A stretch of 31,154 bases of DNA from a bacterium (GTDB lineage: Bacteria; Patescibacteriota; Minisyncoccia; UBA6257; GWB1-50-10), in NCBI GenBank assembly GCA_021813265.1, contig JAKALF010000002.1, positions 1-31,154 of the forward strand, in the 5' to 3' direction. A program made the position numbers and the translations under genes. Of the stretch, positions 1 through 7,226 are shown piece by piece (the first letter of the stretch is position 1; each line of letters begins with the position of its first letter). The notes below the pieces were generated by a model. It had not been told where the DNA came from. It ran no database searches and was given only the letters and a program-made list of their open reading frames with translations.

Positions 1-197
1 AAAAGGATTATGAAATTATTTTTCTAGATTATGTAGGTTTTTTTGATCTTGGCATATTAAGAAGCAATGTATACCTGATTGACTTTTTGATAAGGACCTT
101 TAATAAATTTATACAATCGTTTCTATTTCTCTTTAAAATTAAAAGAACGTCGAGTTTTTTAAGCCCATCGATGGCTTTGATAGCAAAACTTAAGTAA
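1..197 (+). CDS. C-terminal end of a truncated upstream gene
   Basis: An open frame enters from the window edge (first full codon at base 3) and ends at TAA 195-197, giving the last 64 residues of a protein. The tail is hydrophobic and basic and ends SPSMALIAKLK. That resembles the last strand of class I SAM-dependent methyltransferases often found in polysaccharide clusters, but this is a weak similarity and no catalytic motif is visible. It lies four bases before the O-antigen ligase on the same strand and has the same AT-rich composition, so it probably belongs to the same polysaccharide operon. Confidence 0.5.
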   Translation, partial: KDYEIIFLDYVGFFDLGILRSNVYLIDFLIRTFNKFIQSFLFLFKIKRTSSFLSPSMALIAKLK

Positions 198-201
198 TCT
201 T

Positions 202-1554
202 ATGACTATTTTTCAAAAACTTTTTTTACATAAAAAAGGAATTATAAATGTGTTTTTCTTACTTTCCGTCGTTTCGTTGGTTTGGAGACAGGGAAGTATA
301 TACACAGGTTCTGTTAAAATATCTGAACTTCTTGTTTTTTTTACCTTAGCTTTTATTTTAAGTTGTATTCTTTTTTCTAAAGAAAACGTTTCTTTTTTGA
401 AAGTACTTGTTAAAAAATATATACCATATTTCTTCCTCATTTTCTTTTTCGCTTTTATTGGAAATATTTTCAGTAGTTTTGAATTTTCTGGAATTGCTTT
501 CTATAAAGTCAATATCATCCTTGATTATCTCAGGATGTTTTTTGTTTTCTTATTCTTTTTTCTAACGTTATATGTGATTATTAAATCACCAGAAATTATA
601 AAGCATATTCTGATAGGTATTGCAATTTCTCCGCTTATTTTTTGGCTCGCTATTTTTCCAAAATTTCAAAGTTTTTTTCTTAATTCCGGAAGGCTTAGAG
701 GGGCCGAGAATGATGCTAATTATTTTGCTACTTGGATTGTGTTGGGAATTATAATATCTTTGTTTTTTGCATTTTTTTATAATAATCAAAAAATTAGATG
801 GCCCTGGATAATTAATTTGTTTTTTGTCTTCCCACTTCTTCTTTGGACTGGTTCCCGTGGAGCGTGGGTATCTGTTTTTTTGTCTATATCTTTACTTTTC
901 TTTCTCTATTTTTTTAAAAGGGAGAATTTTCTTGTTTTTGTAAAAAGATGTTTGTTGGTTATCTCTATTTTCATTTTTTCCGCTTTTTTCACTTTTTATA
1001 TACTACCCCATGAATCGAGAGTCATGTTATTATACAGAACGGTTTATCCTCTTATAAATAACTCCGCTTTTTCAAGAGAGGTTGAAAATCAAAATTCTTT
1101 TCTTAGTTTAAACAGTAAGGAGATGAAATTTGAACCTAAGCTTTTTGCGTTTGGGCAAGATAGACAAGATCTTTGGGTCAGCGCGTTGTATGGTTTTATT
1201 ACACATCCAACTGGTTATGGTTTTTCATATTCTAACTGGAAGCCTCTGGCCGTATTAATAGGTGATATAAAACAGGGATCTCATAATTTATTTCTTGAAA
1301 TCGGGCTAACCTTTGGTTGGGGAGGATTAATTGTTTTCCTGTTATTTTACATGTCTATTATTAAAAAATCTTTTGGGTTAATAAGAAAACACAAAGAATT
1401 TCCCTATGGAATTGTCCTTTTTGTGCTTCTTTCTAGTCTTTTCATCTCTTCTTTGTTTTTAGATACAATAACTTTACGGTGGATGTGGTTTATTTTTGGA
1501 GCGATCGTTTCATACGATTTTGTTTTGAACAAAAACGAAAAACTCAATGTTTAA
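202..1554 (+). CDS. O-antigen ligase / polymerase family membrane protein
   Basis: This is a 450-residue protein with about 10-12 hydrophobic segments along its length, as expected of the Wzy/WaaL O-antigen ligase family, which transfers or polymerises lipid-linked polysaccharide at the outer face of the cytoplasmic membrane. Family-like features are the motif GSRGAWVS near residue 220 (the Wzy_C signature Arg) and a long extracytoplasmic loop before the later motif GSHNLFLEIGLTFG with its conserved His. The last 8 bases overlap the following glycosyltransferase gene, so the two are translationally coupled. The gene is much more AT-rich than the core genes downstream. Whether it is a ligase (WaaL) or a polymerase (Wzy) cannot be settled from sequence alone. 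Confidence 0.85.
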   Translation: MTIFQKLFLHKKGIINVFFLLSVVSLVWRQGSIYTGSVKISELLVFFTLAFILSCILFSKENVSFLKVLVKKYIPYFFLIFFFAFIGNIFSSFEFSGIAFYKVNIILDYLRMFFVFLFFFLTLYVIIKSPEIIKHILIGIAISPLIFWLAIFPKFQSFFLNSGRLRGAENDANYFATWIVLGIIISLFFAFFYNNQKIRWPWIINLFFVFPLLLWTGSRGAWVSVFLSISLLFFLYFFKRENFLVFVKRCLLVISIFIFSAFFTFYILPHESRVMLLYRTVYPLINNSAFSREVENQNSFLSLNSKEMKFEPKLFAFGQDRQDLWVSALYGFITHPTGYGFSYSNWKPLAVLIGDIKQGSHNLFLEIGLTFGWGGLIVFLLFYMSIIKKSFGLIRKHKEFPYGIVLFVLLSSLFISSLFLDTITLRWMWFIFGAIVSYDFVLNKNEKLNV

Positions 1555-2371
1555 GATATCAATCATTCTTCCCGTATACAACGGAGAAAAATATATAAAA
1601 GATGCTATCCAAAGCGTTTTAAACCAGTCATTTTTAGACTGGGAGCTTTTAGTTATAGACGATGCCTCAACTGATAAAACACGGGAAATTATAGAAGAGT
1701 TTTCTCGGAAAGATAAAAGAATTATCTACATAAAAAATGAAGAAAACCTCGGAATCCAAAAAACCTTAAATATCGGATTAAAACACGCTAAGGGCGAATA
1801 TATCGCGAGAATTGATGATGATGACGCATGGATTGATTCAATTAAATTGGAAAAACAAATAAGGTTTTTAGAAGAAAATAAAGACCATGTTTTAGTAGGG
1901 ACAGGAGTTATTAACGTGGATGAAAAAAATCATGAGCTATTTAGGTTTTTGAATCCGTTAACGGATATTGAAATAAAAAAGAAATTATTAACCAAAAACT
2001 GTTTTATCCATTCCAGCGTTGTTTTTAGGAGAGATATCGCGATGAAATTTGGAGGATACGACGAAACGGAACACACAAAACACGTGGAAGACTATGATCT
2101 ATGGTTAAAGCTTGGTTCGGTGGGAAAACTAGCAAACCTTCCCCTATATGGAGTAAAATTTATGATGCGTAAATCAAGTCTTAGCGGAAAAAACAAAAAA
2201 GAGCAGTTTAGAAAAGATCTTCTTCTCGCGAAACAATATAGAAATATGTATCCAAACTATTATGAGGCCCTTATAAGGGGATACATGAGACTTCTCCTCT
2301 ATGGCGTTTTTGATCTTTTGCCGATTGCCGCGCTTAAAAATAAGATTCTTAAAATATATAAATCTCGATAA
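1547..2371 (+). CDS. Glycosyltransferase family 2
   Basis: This 274-residue GT-A fold glycosyltransferase starts with the family signature ISIILPVYNGEKYIKDAIQSV. It has the nucleotide-binding VIDDASTD stretch near residue 38 and the metal-binding acidic motif ARIDDDDAW near residue 90. A GG-Y-E...EDYDLWLKL segment near residues 170-190 supplies the usual acceptor-side ED motif. It transfers a sugar from a nucleotide-sugar donor to a growing polysaccharide on the cytoplasmic side; donor and acceptor cannot be read from the sequence. It overlaps the O-antigen ligase by 8 nt and is followed directly by a terminator hairpin. Confidence 0.92.
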   Translation: MFKISIILPVYNGEKYIKDAIQSVLNQSFLDWELLVIDDASTDKTREIIEEFSRKDKRIIYIKNEENLGIQKTLNIGLKHAKGEYIARIDDDDAWIDSIKLEKQIRFLEENKDHVLVGTGVINVDEKNHELFRFLNPLTDIEIKKKLLTKNCFIHSSVVFRRDIAMKFGGYDETEHTKHVEDYDLWLKLGSVGKLANLPLYGVKFMMRKSSLSGKNKKEQFRKDLLLAKQYRNMYPNYYEALIRGYMRLLLYGVFDLLPIAALKNKILKIYKSR

Positions 2372-2375
2372 AATA

Positions 2376-2397
2376 AAACCGCCTATTTAGGCGGTTT
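2376..2397. terminator. Bidirectional terminator between convergent genes
   Basis: An 8-bp stem AAACCGCC (2376-2383) / GGCGGTTT (2390-2397) with a 6-nt loop sits between the glycosyltransferase (+) and the small membrane protein (-). The minus strand continues as TTTTATTTTAT, a good U-tract. On the plus strand the U-tract is only three T. The stem overlaps the last codons of the minus-strand gene. Confidence 0.8.
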
Positions 2398-2736
2398 CAA
2401 TTCAAACTCCAAAAGCTTTTCCTTATTAAACACTTTCCCAGATTTGAGGGTTTTTAAATGACGCACGCCCTCAATCGTCGCGAAGTGGCTTATTTGGTAC
2501 CCCCGAATCATGATGTATAGACAAATAGATCCGATCATTAGGATGCCGAAAATATTCCCCTTTACTAATGTCGCGAGCGAGAACGCGAATCCGGCAAGCA
2601 TGAGAAAAATCAATATTCCCGAAGTTATCTTAAAGTACGCTATGAATTTTCCCCCGTACCTGTATTTTGTCGTCATGACCAACAACAAGAAGAGGAGTAA
2701 AATTAATGCCGCTGTCATGAATATAAACGAAAACAT
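2383..2736 (-). CDS. Small membrane protein of unknown function
   Basis: This is a 117-residue protein with three predicted transmembrane segments (about residues 3-20, 36-55 and 60-78) and a basic cytoplasmic tail ending in PPK. I recognise no family. The start is supported by AAGGAG placed 8 nt before the ATG. A probable promoter lies upstream on the minus strand (TTGACA at 2803-2798, 17-bp spacer, CATGAT at 2780-2775), so it is transcribed separately from the 161-aa gene behind it, which has its own terminator. Confidence 0.75.
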   Translation of the reverse strand: MFSFIFMTAALILLLFLLLVMTTKYRYGGKFIAYFKITSGILIFLMLAGFAFSLATLVKGNIFGILMIGSICLYIMIRGYQISHFATIEGVRHLKTLKSGKVFNKEKLLEFELKPPK

Positions 2737-2774
2737 GTTTAATCTCCTTTATAATTGTTAAATTTTCTATCTTC

Positions 2775-2803
2775 ATCATGCTACTTTATTTAATCTTTGT
2801 CAA
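2775..2803 (-). promoter_or_regulatory. Sigma70-like promoter for the 117-aa membrane protein
   Basis: On the minus strand there is a perfect -35 TTGACA (2803-2798), a 17-bp spacer and a -10 CATGAT (2780-2775), about 40 bp before the ATG at 2736. It lies just downstream of the terminator of the preceding minus-strand gene, which fits a new transcription unit. Confidence 0.6.
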
Positions 2804-2804
2804 A

Positions 2805-2831
2805 TAAAAAAGCTGCTCCATATCGAGCAGC
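2805..2831 (-). terminator. Rho-independent terminator of the flippase operon
   Basis: Read on the minus strand, GCTGCTC (2831-2825), a 6-nt loop and GAGCAGC (2818-2812) are followed by a run of six T. It lies directly after the stop codon of the 161-aa membrane protein and closes the transferase-flippase-membrane protein operon. Confidence 0.85.
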
Positions 2832-3317
2832 CTAATTCTTGTTATCTCCAAAAAGAAAGTATTCCCGAGCCAGCTGGTATCCCAGAAGGTCGGTTTTGAT
2901 AAGCTTTTTGGCCAAAACCTCCATCTTCTTCCAGGTTAAAGAAGACGGTCCTCCTTCGAGCACCATCATGTCTGCTCTTACCCCTTTGGATTTATAATAA
3001 ATCCCGTACATTCTCGTTCCAGGAAACACTTCCCATTTATAAACCGGTTTCCCGAAATTGCTGTTCCTCAAAAGAAGCTGGATCATGCGTTCCGAAGACT
3101 TCTTTCCGGAAATGATTCTAACCATAAACCCGGTTACGAGGATGGTCGCAAAAACCATTGCTATCATGAGAACTTTGTTTTCAATCAAAGGATTTAGCAT
3201 GCTTCCGATGAAAACAAAGATAGCGGAAAGAATGAAGAAGAGAATCCAGGCGAAGAATCCTTTTTTAAAGATATCAATGAGGAACAATAAAATCTTTGCC
3301 TTCCATTTTAGAAGCAT
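2832..3317 (-). CDS. Two-TM membrane protein with a C-terminal cytoplasmic domain, unknown function
   Basis: This 161-residue protein has an N-terminal amphipathic stretch, two transmembrane helices (about residues 20-38 and 49-68), and a soluble domain of about 90 residues containing EVFPGTRMYGIYY and VLEGGPSSLTW. I cannot assign it to a family. It lies 25 bp downstream of the flippase on the same strand with a TGGAG ribosome binding site 5 nt before the ATG, and it is the last gene before a strong terminator. It is therefore likely co-expressed with surface-polysaccharide export genes and may accompany them in the membrane. Confidence 0.7.
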   Translation of the reverse strand: MLLKWKAKILLFLIDIFKKGFFAWILFFILSAIFVFIGSMLNPLIENKVLMIAMVFATILVTGFMVRIISGKKSSERMIQLLLRNSNFGKPVYKWEVFPGTRMYGIYYKSKGVRADMMVLEGGPSSLTWKKMEVLAKKLIKTDLLGYQLAREYFLFGDNKN

Positions 3318-3342
3318 TTTAACTCCATATTGTGAATATATC

Positions 3343-4806
3343 TTACCTTACTAAACCAGAAATTTTAATAAAGTCAAGGAGGGGGTCTTTGAAGAAAAAG
3401 AGTAGCCCCACATAGATAACGGATGAAAGAATGATGTTCGGGATAATGTGAAGTCCTAACATATTCATGACGATGACGAGAGCGGCCATGATAACGGTCG
3501 CGAGGATCGTCCTTGAAAGGAGTCGGAGGGGGTGAAAGCCGGTAATGGTTTTCATTTTGCGCCAGTTAATCCAATTTACGGCAATCTGAGACACAACAGT
3601 CGCGAATGCGGAACCCGCGATGCCATAGGAGGGGATGAGGATAAGATCGAGAACGGTGTTCGCTAAAGCTCCGATGCCCGTTGAAATAATGAATATCTTC
3701 TGTTTGTCATAGGCGAAGACGGCGTTTCCGATAACGGTTCCCGGGAAGACGAAGAGAACGGTAACAAGGAGAAGCTGGAAAGAAGGAATCGCGCCTTCGT
3801 ATCCCTGACCGAAGAGAAGGTCAATAAGAGGTTTCCCGAGCGCTATGCCTCCCACGACCATGGGGATGCCGATTGAGAGAACGATAGCCACGGACTTTTC
3901 AATAATGGTTTTCAGTTTTTCAAAGTTTTTTTCATGAGCGAGTTTGCTCATGATGGGGAAGAGAGAGGTCGCGAAGAGAGCGGGAATCATGTAAAGGAGT
4001 TGCACGGGACGCTGGGCCGCGGCGTAGAGCCCCAAGTCATAGGCGTTTCTGAAGATTCCGATGATAATCGTGTCAATATTGATCATAAAGCCTCCCAAAA
4101 GCCCCCCTATCGCGAAAGGCCAAGCGGACGTCAGAATTGGCTTTATGAGTTTTGAGTTGAAATACAAAAAAAGCCCCCTCAACTGTTTTCTAATAGTCCA
4201 AAAGACCATGATAAATCCAAGACCGCTTCCCGCGATATAGGCGTAGGTAAGGGTGGTTGTGGCGGGTTTCGTGAATAGAACCAGAAGACCGAAGAGGGTA
4301 ATAAAGGTATCGGTCGCCATCGTAAGTCCCGCCTCAAGCTCCATTCTGTTTTGAGCCCGCGTAAAGGAATATCCGAAGCCTCGTAGACTGTCAAAGGCGA
4401 GAAGTAGGGCCACCAAGGGGATAAGGGGCCTTGCTTCCAAGACGTTCGTGAAATAGGGAGCGGCAAAGACGGTGATAAGAAGGGTAAGAGCGAGAATGAT
4501 GAGCTTTATCACGAACGTCGTTGATAGGTAGGGTTTGAAATCTTCTTTTGACCCCCTAGAGGCCTCACGGGTAAGGAGAGAGGAGAGACCGATATCGGAA
4601 AAGACCGTAAAGAAGGCCGCAACGCTTAAGGCGTACGAGAAAACCCCATATCCCGATGTTCCGAGGATACGAGCCGCGTAGATGATTAGAATAGCTCTAA
4701 TTACCTTGCTAACCCCGCTCCCGATCGTAAGCCAGAGGGTGTTTTTGAGAACCGTCTGCTTCATGGAACGGTTTTCAAGCATGAATGATTTGATTTTCCT
4801 GAACAT
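3343..4806 (-). CDS. Polysaccharide flippase (Wzx/RfbX-like, MOP superfamily)
   Basis: A 487-residue protein with about 12-14 transmembrane helices. The N-terminal pattern NTLWLTIGSGVSKVIRAILI, followed by YAARILGTSGYGVFSYALS, is typical of the polysaccharide biosynthesis/export (Polysacc_synt) flippases that move undecaprenyl-linked oligosaccharides across the cytoplasmic membrane. It begins 3 bp after the stop of the sugar-phosphate transferase gene, so the two form an operon that starts and then exports a lipid-linked glycan. The start is uncertain: no clear Shine-Dalgarno precedes the first ATG, and in-frame ATGs at residues 9 and 15 are alternatives. Confidence 0.92.
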   Translation of the reverse strand: MFRKIKSFMLENRSMKQTVLKNTLWLTIGSGVSKVIRAILIIYAARILGTSGYGVFSYALSVAAFFTVFSDIGLSSLLTREASRGSKEDFKPYLSTTFVIKLIILALTLLITVFAAPYFTNVLEARPLIPLVALLLAFDSLRGFGYSFTRAQNRMELEAGLTMATDTFITLFGLLVLFTKPATTTLTYAYIAGSGLGFIMVFWTIRKQLRGLFLYFNSKLIKPILTSAWPFAIGGLLGGFMINIDTIIIGIFRNAYDLGLYAAAQRPVQLLYMIPALFATSLFPIMSKLAHEKNFEKLKTIIEKSVAIVLSIGIPMVVGGIALGKPLIDLLFGQGYEGAIPSFQLLLVTVLFVFPGTVIGNAVFAYDKQKIFIISTGIGALANTVLDLILIPSYGIAGSAFATVVSQIAVNWINWRKMKTITGFHPLRLLSRTILATVIMAALVIVMNMLGLHIIPNIILSSVIYVGLLFFFKDPLLDFIKISGLVR

Positions 4807-4809
4807 AGG

Positions 4810-6129
4810 TTATTTGGCGGATATGAAGATCCTCCTTAGTGTTTTTAGAATAATGAGAATGTTGAGCGCTATGGAACGATGTTTGATGTAGAAGACGTCA
4901 TAGGAGAGCTTCTCTTTCGTCTCTTCCACGGATTCATTGGTATAGCGATAGTTGATTTGCGCCCATCCCGTGAGTCCCGGCTTTACGAGGTGTCGGATAT
5001 TGTAATACGGAATGGAGGTTTTGAATTGTTCCACGAAGTTGGGGCGTTCGGGACGGGGTCCCACGAACGCGATGTCTGATTTTATGATATTGATGAGTTG
5101 AGGAATCTCGTCAAGATGCGTGTGGCGCAATACTTTTCCGAGATGCGTAAGGCGGGGATCGTTGGTTTGGGCGTATAAAGGACCGTTTTTTTCCGCGTCC
5201 TTTCCCATGGTCCTGAATTTGTAGATGGTAAAGAGTATATCATTTTTTCCGATCCGTTTTTGGCTGTAGATCACGGGGAAACCGGAAGTAACGAGAATAA
5301 GGAAGGATACCAAGATCCCTATGGGAGAGAGAATAATAATAAGGAATAACGCGGCAAGAAAATCGAGCGCGCGCTGGGCGATGTCATAGGTGGGAAGCCT
5401 GCTTGGGATATTTTCAATGAGCCAGTACTTTTCAACTTCCGAAACCGGCACTTTTTCAAAGACGGTTTCATAGAAATCCAGGAAGTTCATGAATCCCGTG
5501 TTGGATGATAGAAGCTGGTACAATACCGGAAAGAGGTTCAAGTCTTTTACGTGTTCCTCTTGGATTACGATAAGTTCGGCTCGTTCTTTTTCTACCGCTT
5601 CCGCGATTTCTTCCGCTCCGTCGCTTGGGAGATCTATCCACCTCGCGACCGCGTATCCCGCGTGAGGGTTGTTTTTGAGATAGAAAACCGTCTCACGAAG
5701 AAGAGGAGAGCTTCCCACGAAGACGACGCGAATCGCCGTTCCCGTAAACGCTTTCAACATGAAAAATCTGAGCCCGTAGCTCAGACACAAGAACACTCCG
5801 GTGAATATAAGAAGGTTGGTTTTCGGCGTGAGTTCAAAAAAGGAGAAGAAGATATAGAAAGCCGCCATCGAAAGAGCCGCGGAGACGATAGTCGCCCCCG
5901 CGACTTTCTTTAGAAGATCGGCCGTGTTTCTCAAGGTTTGTTGTCTGTATAGGTCGGTTACGTAGAAGATAAAGAGCCAGATAAGGAAGATGACCGAGAA
6001 GGGGACTACGTGTCCTTTCCACGCGTGAGAAAAACCCTCTTGGTATCGGATCACGAGGGTCAGAGCGAGAGACGCGTAAAGCGAGACAATATCGCCAAAG
6101 AGTAAAAGCAATTTTTTTGCCTTAGACAT
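4810..6129 (-). CDS. Undecaprenyl-phosphate sugar phosphotransferase (initiating transferase, WbaP/WcaJ-like)
   Basis: A 439-residue polyisoprenyl-phosphate hexose-1-phosphate transferase. The N-terminal half has about four membrane helices and a Rossmann-like region (VVFVGSSPLL near residue 140). The C-terminal third is the catalytic bacterial sugar transferase domain: a membrane helix near 255-280, then YSQKRIGKNDILFTIYKFRTM, LRHTHLDEIPQLINI, and the signature GPRPERPNF followed by VKPGLTGWAQINYRY. It loads the first sugar phosphate onto undecaprenyl phosphate. I chose the internal ATG at 6129 (MSKAKKLL) because GGGG lies about 8 nt upstream of it. The ATG at 6150 has no ribosome binding site and would add seven residues. 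Confidence 0.93.
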   Translation of the reverse strand: MSKAKKLLLLFGDIVSLYASLALTLVIRYQEGFSHAWKGHVVPFSVIFLIWLFIFYVTDLYRQQTLRNTADLLKKVAGATIVSAALSMAAFYIFFSFFELTPKTNLLIFTGVFLCLSYGLRFFMLKAFTGTAIRVVFVGSSPLLRETVFYLKNNPHAGYAVARWIDLPSDGAEEIAEAVEKERAELIVIQEEHVKDLNLFPVLYQLLSSNTGFMNFLDFYETVFEKVPVSEVEKYWLIENIPSRLPTYDIAQRALDFLAALFLIIILSPIGILVSFLILVTSGFPVIYSQKRIGKNDILFTIYKFRTMGKDAEKNGPLYAQTNDPRLTHLGKVLRHTHLDEIPQLINIIKSDIAFVGPRPERPNFVEQFKTSIPYYNIRHLVKPGLTGWAQINYRYTNESVEETKEKLSYDVFYIKHRSIALNILIILKTLRRIFISAK

Positions 6130-6205
6130 TGATATAACCCCATCATACAACGGTTTTTATCATTTTTCCACTACCTTACATAAATTTAGACTTTGAAAAG
6201 CTTTA

Positions 6206-6250
6206 AATGGTATCAATATGATGCCATTTAGAGACGAATTTGATACCATT
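6206..6250. promoter_or_regulatory. Three-copy operator-like repeat in the divergent intergenic region
   Basis: AATGGTATCAA (6206-6216) and its exact reverse complement TTGATACCATT (6240-6250) flank a third, one-mismatch copy TGATGCCATT (6219-6228). The cluster lies between the minus-strand sugar transferase and the plus-strand HTH gene, and the last copy contains that gene's TTG start. The layout suggests a binding site for a dimeric regulator, plausibly the HTH protein itself. Confidence 0.55.
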
Positions 6251-6521
6251 AAATAAAAGAGAGGAGAAGATATTGAAACTATTACGAGGCTCTCACGCTC
6301 TTTCCGCTCGGGCGATTTCAAGCAGATTAGATGTCTCCCTTCCTACGATAAAGCGGGATATAAAAGAACTCGCGACAACGGGTTTTGTTCTATCTACCGG
6401 AAAGGGGCGTTTGGCCGGTTATGTTCTTACCAAACTCGGAGAACTCTTTACTTCTCTTGACGCTCACGCGTTTTGTTCTTTGGATCCCGACAAACGTAAC
6501 GCCGATCAATATGGGTTATAA
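6240..6521 (+). CDS. Short HTH (DeoR-like winged helix) protein, possibly a truncated regulator
   Basis: A 93-residue frame whose first 55 residues form a clear winged helix-turn-helix: NKREEKILKLLRG, then LSARAISSRLDVSLPTIKRDIKEL (recognition helix near residues 33-45) and a wing near GKGRLAGY. The rest (LTKLGELFTSLDAHAFCSLDPDKRNA) looks like the start of a further domain cut off by a stop. From memory of similar HTH-Fic proteins it could be the stump of a Fic/DOC-fused regulator, but this is weak. The only plausible start is TTG at 6240, since an in-frame stop lies at 6219-6221, and there is no ribosome binding site. It may be intact and autoregulated from the repeats over its start, or a gene remnant. 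Confidence 0.6.
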   Translation: MIPLNKREEKILKLLRGSHALSARAISSRLDVSLPTIKRDIKELATTGFVLSTGKGRLAGYVLTKLGELFTSLDAHAFCSLDPDKRNADQYGL

Positions 6522-6597
6522 AAGCATAGCGCGTTCTAAATATTTTCGGTTGTTCCGCTTTCTAGCAACAATCGGAAACTAAGATTAGATTTTGCGG

Positions 6598-6617
6598 GTT
6601 ATCTGCGCTCTCGCGTC
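6598..6617 (+). repeat. 20-nt upstream element, copy 1
   Basis: GTTATCTGCGCTCTCGCGTC lies 4 nt before the -35 box of the antitoxin promoter. A second copy, differing only by two adjacent bases (CT versus TC), lies at 7171-7190 just before the -35 of the dsbA-like gene. Confidence 0.6.
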
Positions 6618-6621
6618 GTAT

Positions 6622-6651
6622 TTGACAGGCTGTAATACAATTTATTACAAT
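6622..6651 (+). promoter_or_regulatory. Toxin-antitoxin promoter with embedded operator dyad
   Basis: -35 TTGACA (6622-6627), 18-bp spacer and -10 TACAAT (6646-6651). The antitoxin ATG at 6658 falls exactly at the expected +1, so the transcript is probably leaderless. A perfect dyad TGTAATA-N5-TATTACA (6631-6649) fills the spacer and overlaps the -10, ideally placed for repression by the RHH antitoxin. Confidence 0.75.
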
Positions 6652-6657
6652 ACCTAC

Positions 6658-6873
6658 ATGAGAAGTATTGTTACTATATCTCTTTCTAAAGAACTCAATG
6701 AAGAAGTTGAGCGGTTTATTAAAGAAGGTCATTACGCTTCAAAAAGCGAATTCTTTCGTCACCTTATACGTTTATGGAAACACGAGAATACCTTCAGAGA
6801 AGTCGTTAAAAGTCGGGAGGAAATACAAGATGGGTATGGTAAAAAACTTCGTTCTTTAAAAGATCTGCGTTAA
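6658..6873 (+). CDS. Ribbon-helix-helix antitoxin (CopG/ParD-like)
   Basis: A 71-residue protein. Residues 1-45 form a ribbon-helix-helix DNA-binding fold: beta strand RSIVTISLSK, helix ELNEEVERFIKEG, then the turn HYASKSEFFRHLIR. The charged C-terminal tail (about 46-71) would wrap the toxin. The frame is open upstream to 6592, but the promoter -10 ends at 6651, so the ATG at 6658 is the real start, probably on a leaderless mRNA. It is followed 12 bp later by a RelE-type toxin. Antitoxins of this kind usually repress their own promoter as a dimer, and the dyad at 6631-6649 is the likely site. Confidence 0.85.
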   Translation: MRSIVTISLSKELNEEVERFIKEGHYASKSEFFRHLIRLWKHENTFREVVKSREEIQDGYGKKLRSLKDLR

Positions 6874-6885
6874 AAAGTTTTTGTA

Positions 6886-7143
6886 ATGGATATTGTTTAT
6901 TCAACTCATTTTGCGAAGACATACAAAAGACTTCCGAGAAGCGTGAAAATTAGCGCTGAGAAGAAAGAAAAACTATTTAGAGAAAATCCGTTTGATAAAA
7001 GACTGAAAACTCATAAGTTGCATGGAAAATTGACCGATCTTTGGTCTTTTTCTGTTGATGAAAGGCATAGAATTATTTTTGAATTTGGAGAGGACGTTAT
7101 TTATTTTCACCTTATAGGAAACCACGGCGTTTACGATCTTTAA
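6886..7143 (+). CDS. RelE/ParE superfamily toxin (YafQ-like)
   Basis: An 85-residue protein of normal toxin length. It starts with the family pattern DIVYSTHFAKTYKRLP, has a central KTHKLHGKLTDLWSFSVDERHRIIFE core and ends YFHLIGNHGVYDL. The His, Asp and Arg residues in HKLHG, DERHRIIF and GNHGVYDL resemble those used for ribosome-dependent mRNA cleavage by YafQ-type toxins, so an mRNA interferase is more likely than a ParE gyrase poison, though this is an inference. The gene sits 12 bp behind the antitoxin with no obvious Shine-Dalgarno, as expected for coupled translation. Confidence 0.85.
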   Translation: MDIVYSTHFAKTYKRLPRSVKISAEKKEKLFRENPFDKRLKTHKLHGKLTDLWSFSVDERHRIIFEFGEDVIYFHLIGNHGVYDL

Positions 7144-7170
7144 GGTATTTTATTTTTTCCCCACTTGTCC

Positions 7171-7190
7171 GTTATTCGCGCTCTCGCGTC
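7171..7190 (+). repeat. 20-nt upstream element, copy 2
   Basis: GTTATTCGCGCTCTCGCGTC matches 18 of 20 bases of the element at 6598-6617. It ends 2 nt before the -35 of the dsbA-like gene, so both copies occupy nearly the same place relative to a promoter. Confidence 0.6.
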
Positions 7191-7192
7191 CA

Positions 7193-7220
7193 TTGACTCC
7201 GCTTCCTCTCCGTCTACAAT
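7193..7220 (+). promoter_or_regulatory. Promoter of the dsbA-like operon, apparently leaderless
   Basis: TTGACT (7193-7198), 16-bp spacer and TACAAT (7215-7220). Six bases separate the -10 from the ATG at 7227, placing +1 at the start codon. Confidence 0.7.
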
Positions 7221-7226
7221 GAAACC

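Noticed and set aside
6385..6582. 65-aa frame overlapping the HTH gene
   Set aside because: It is an alternate frame of a better supported gene and has no start signal.
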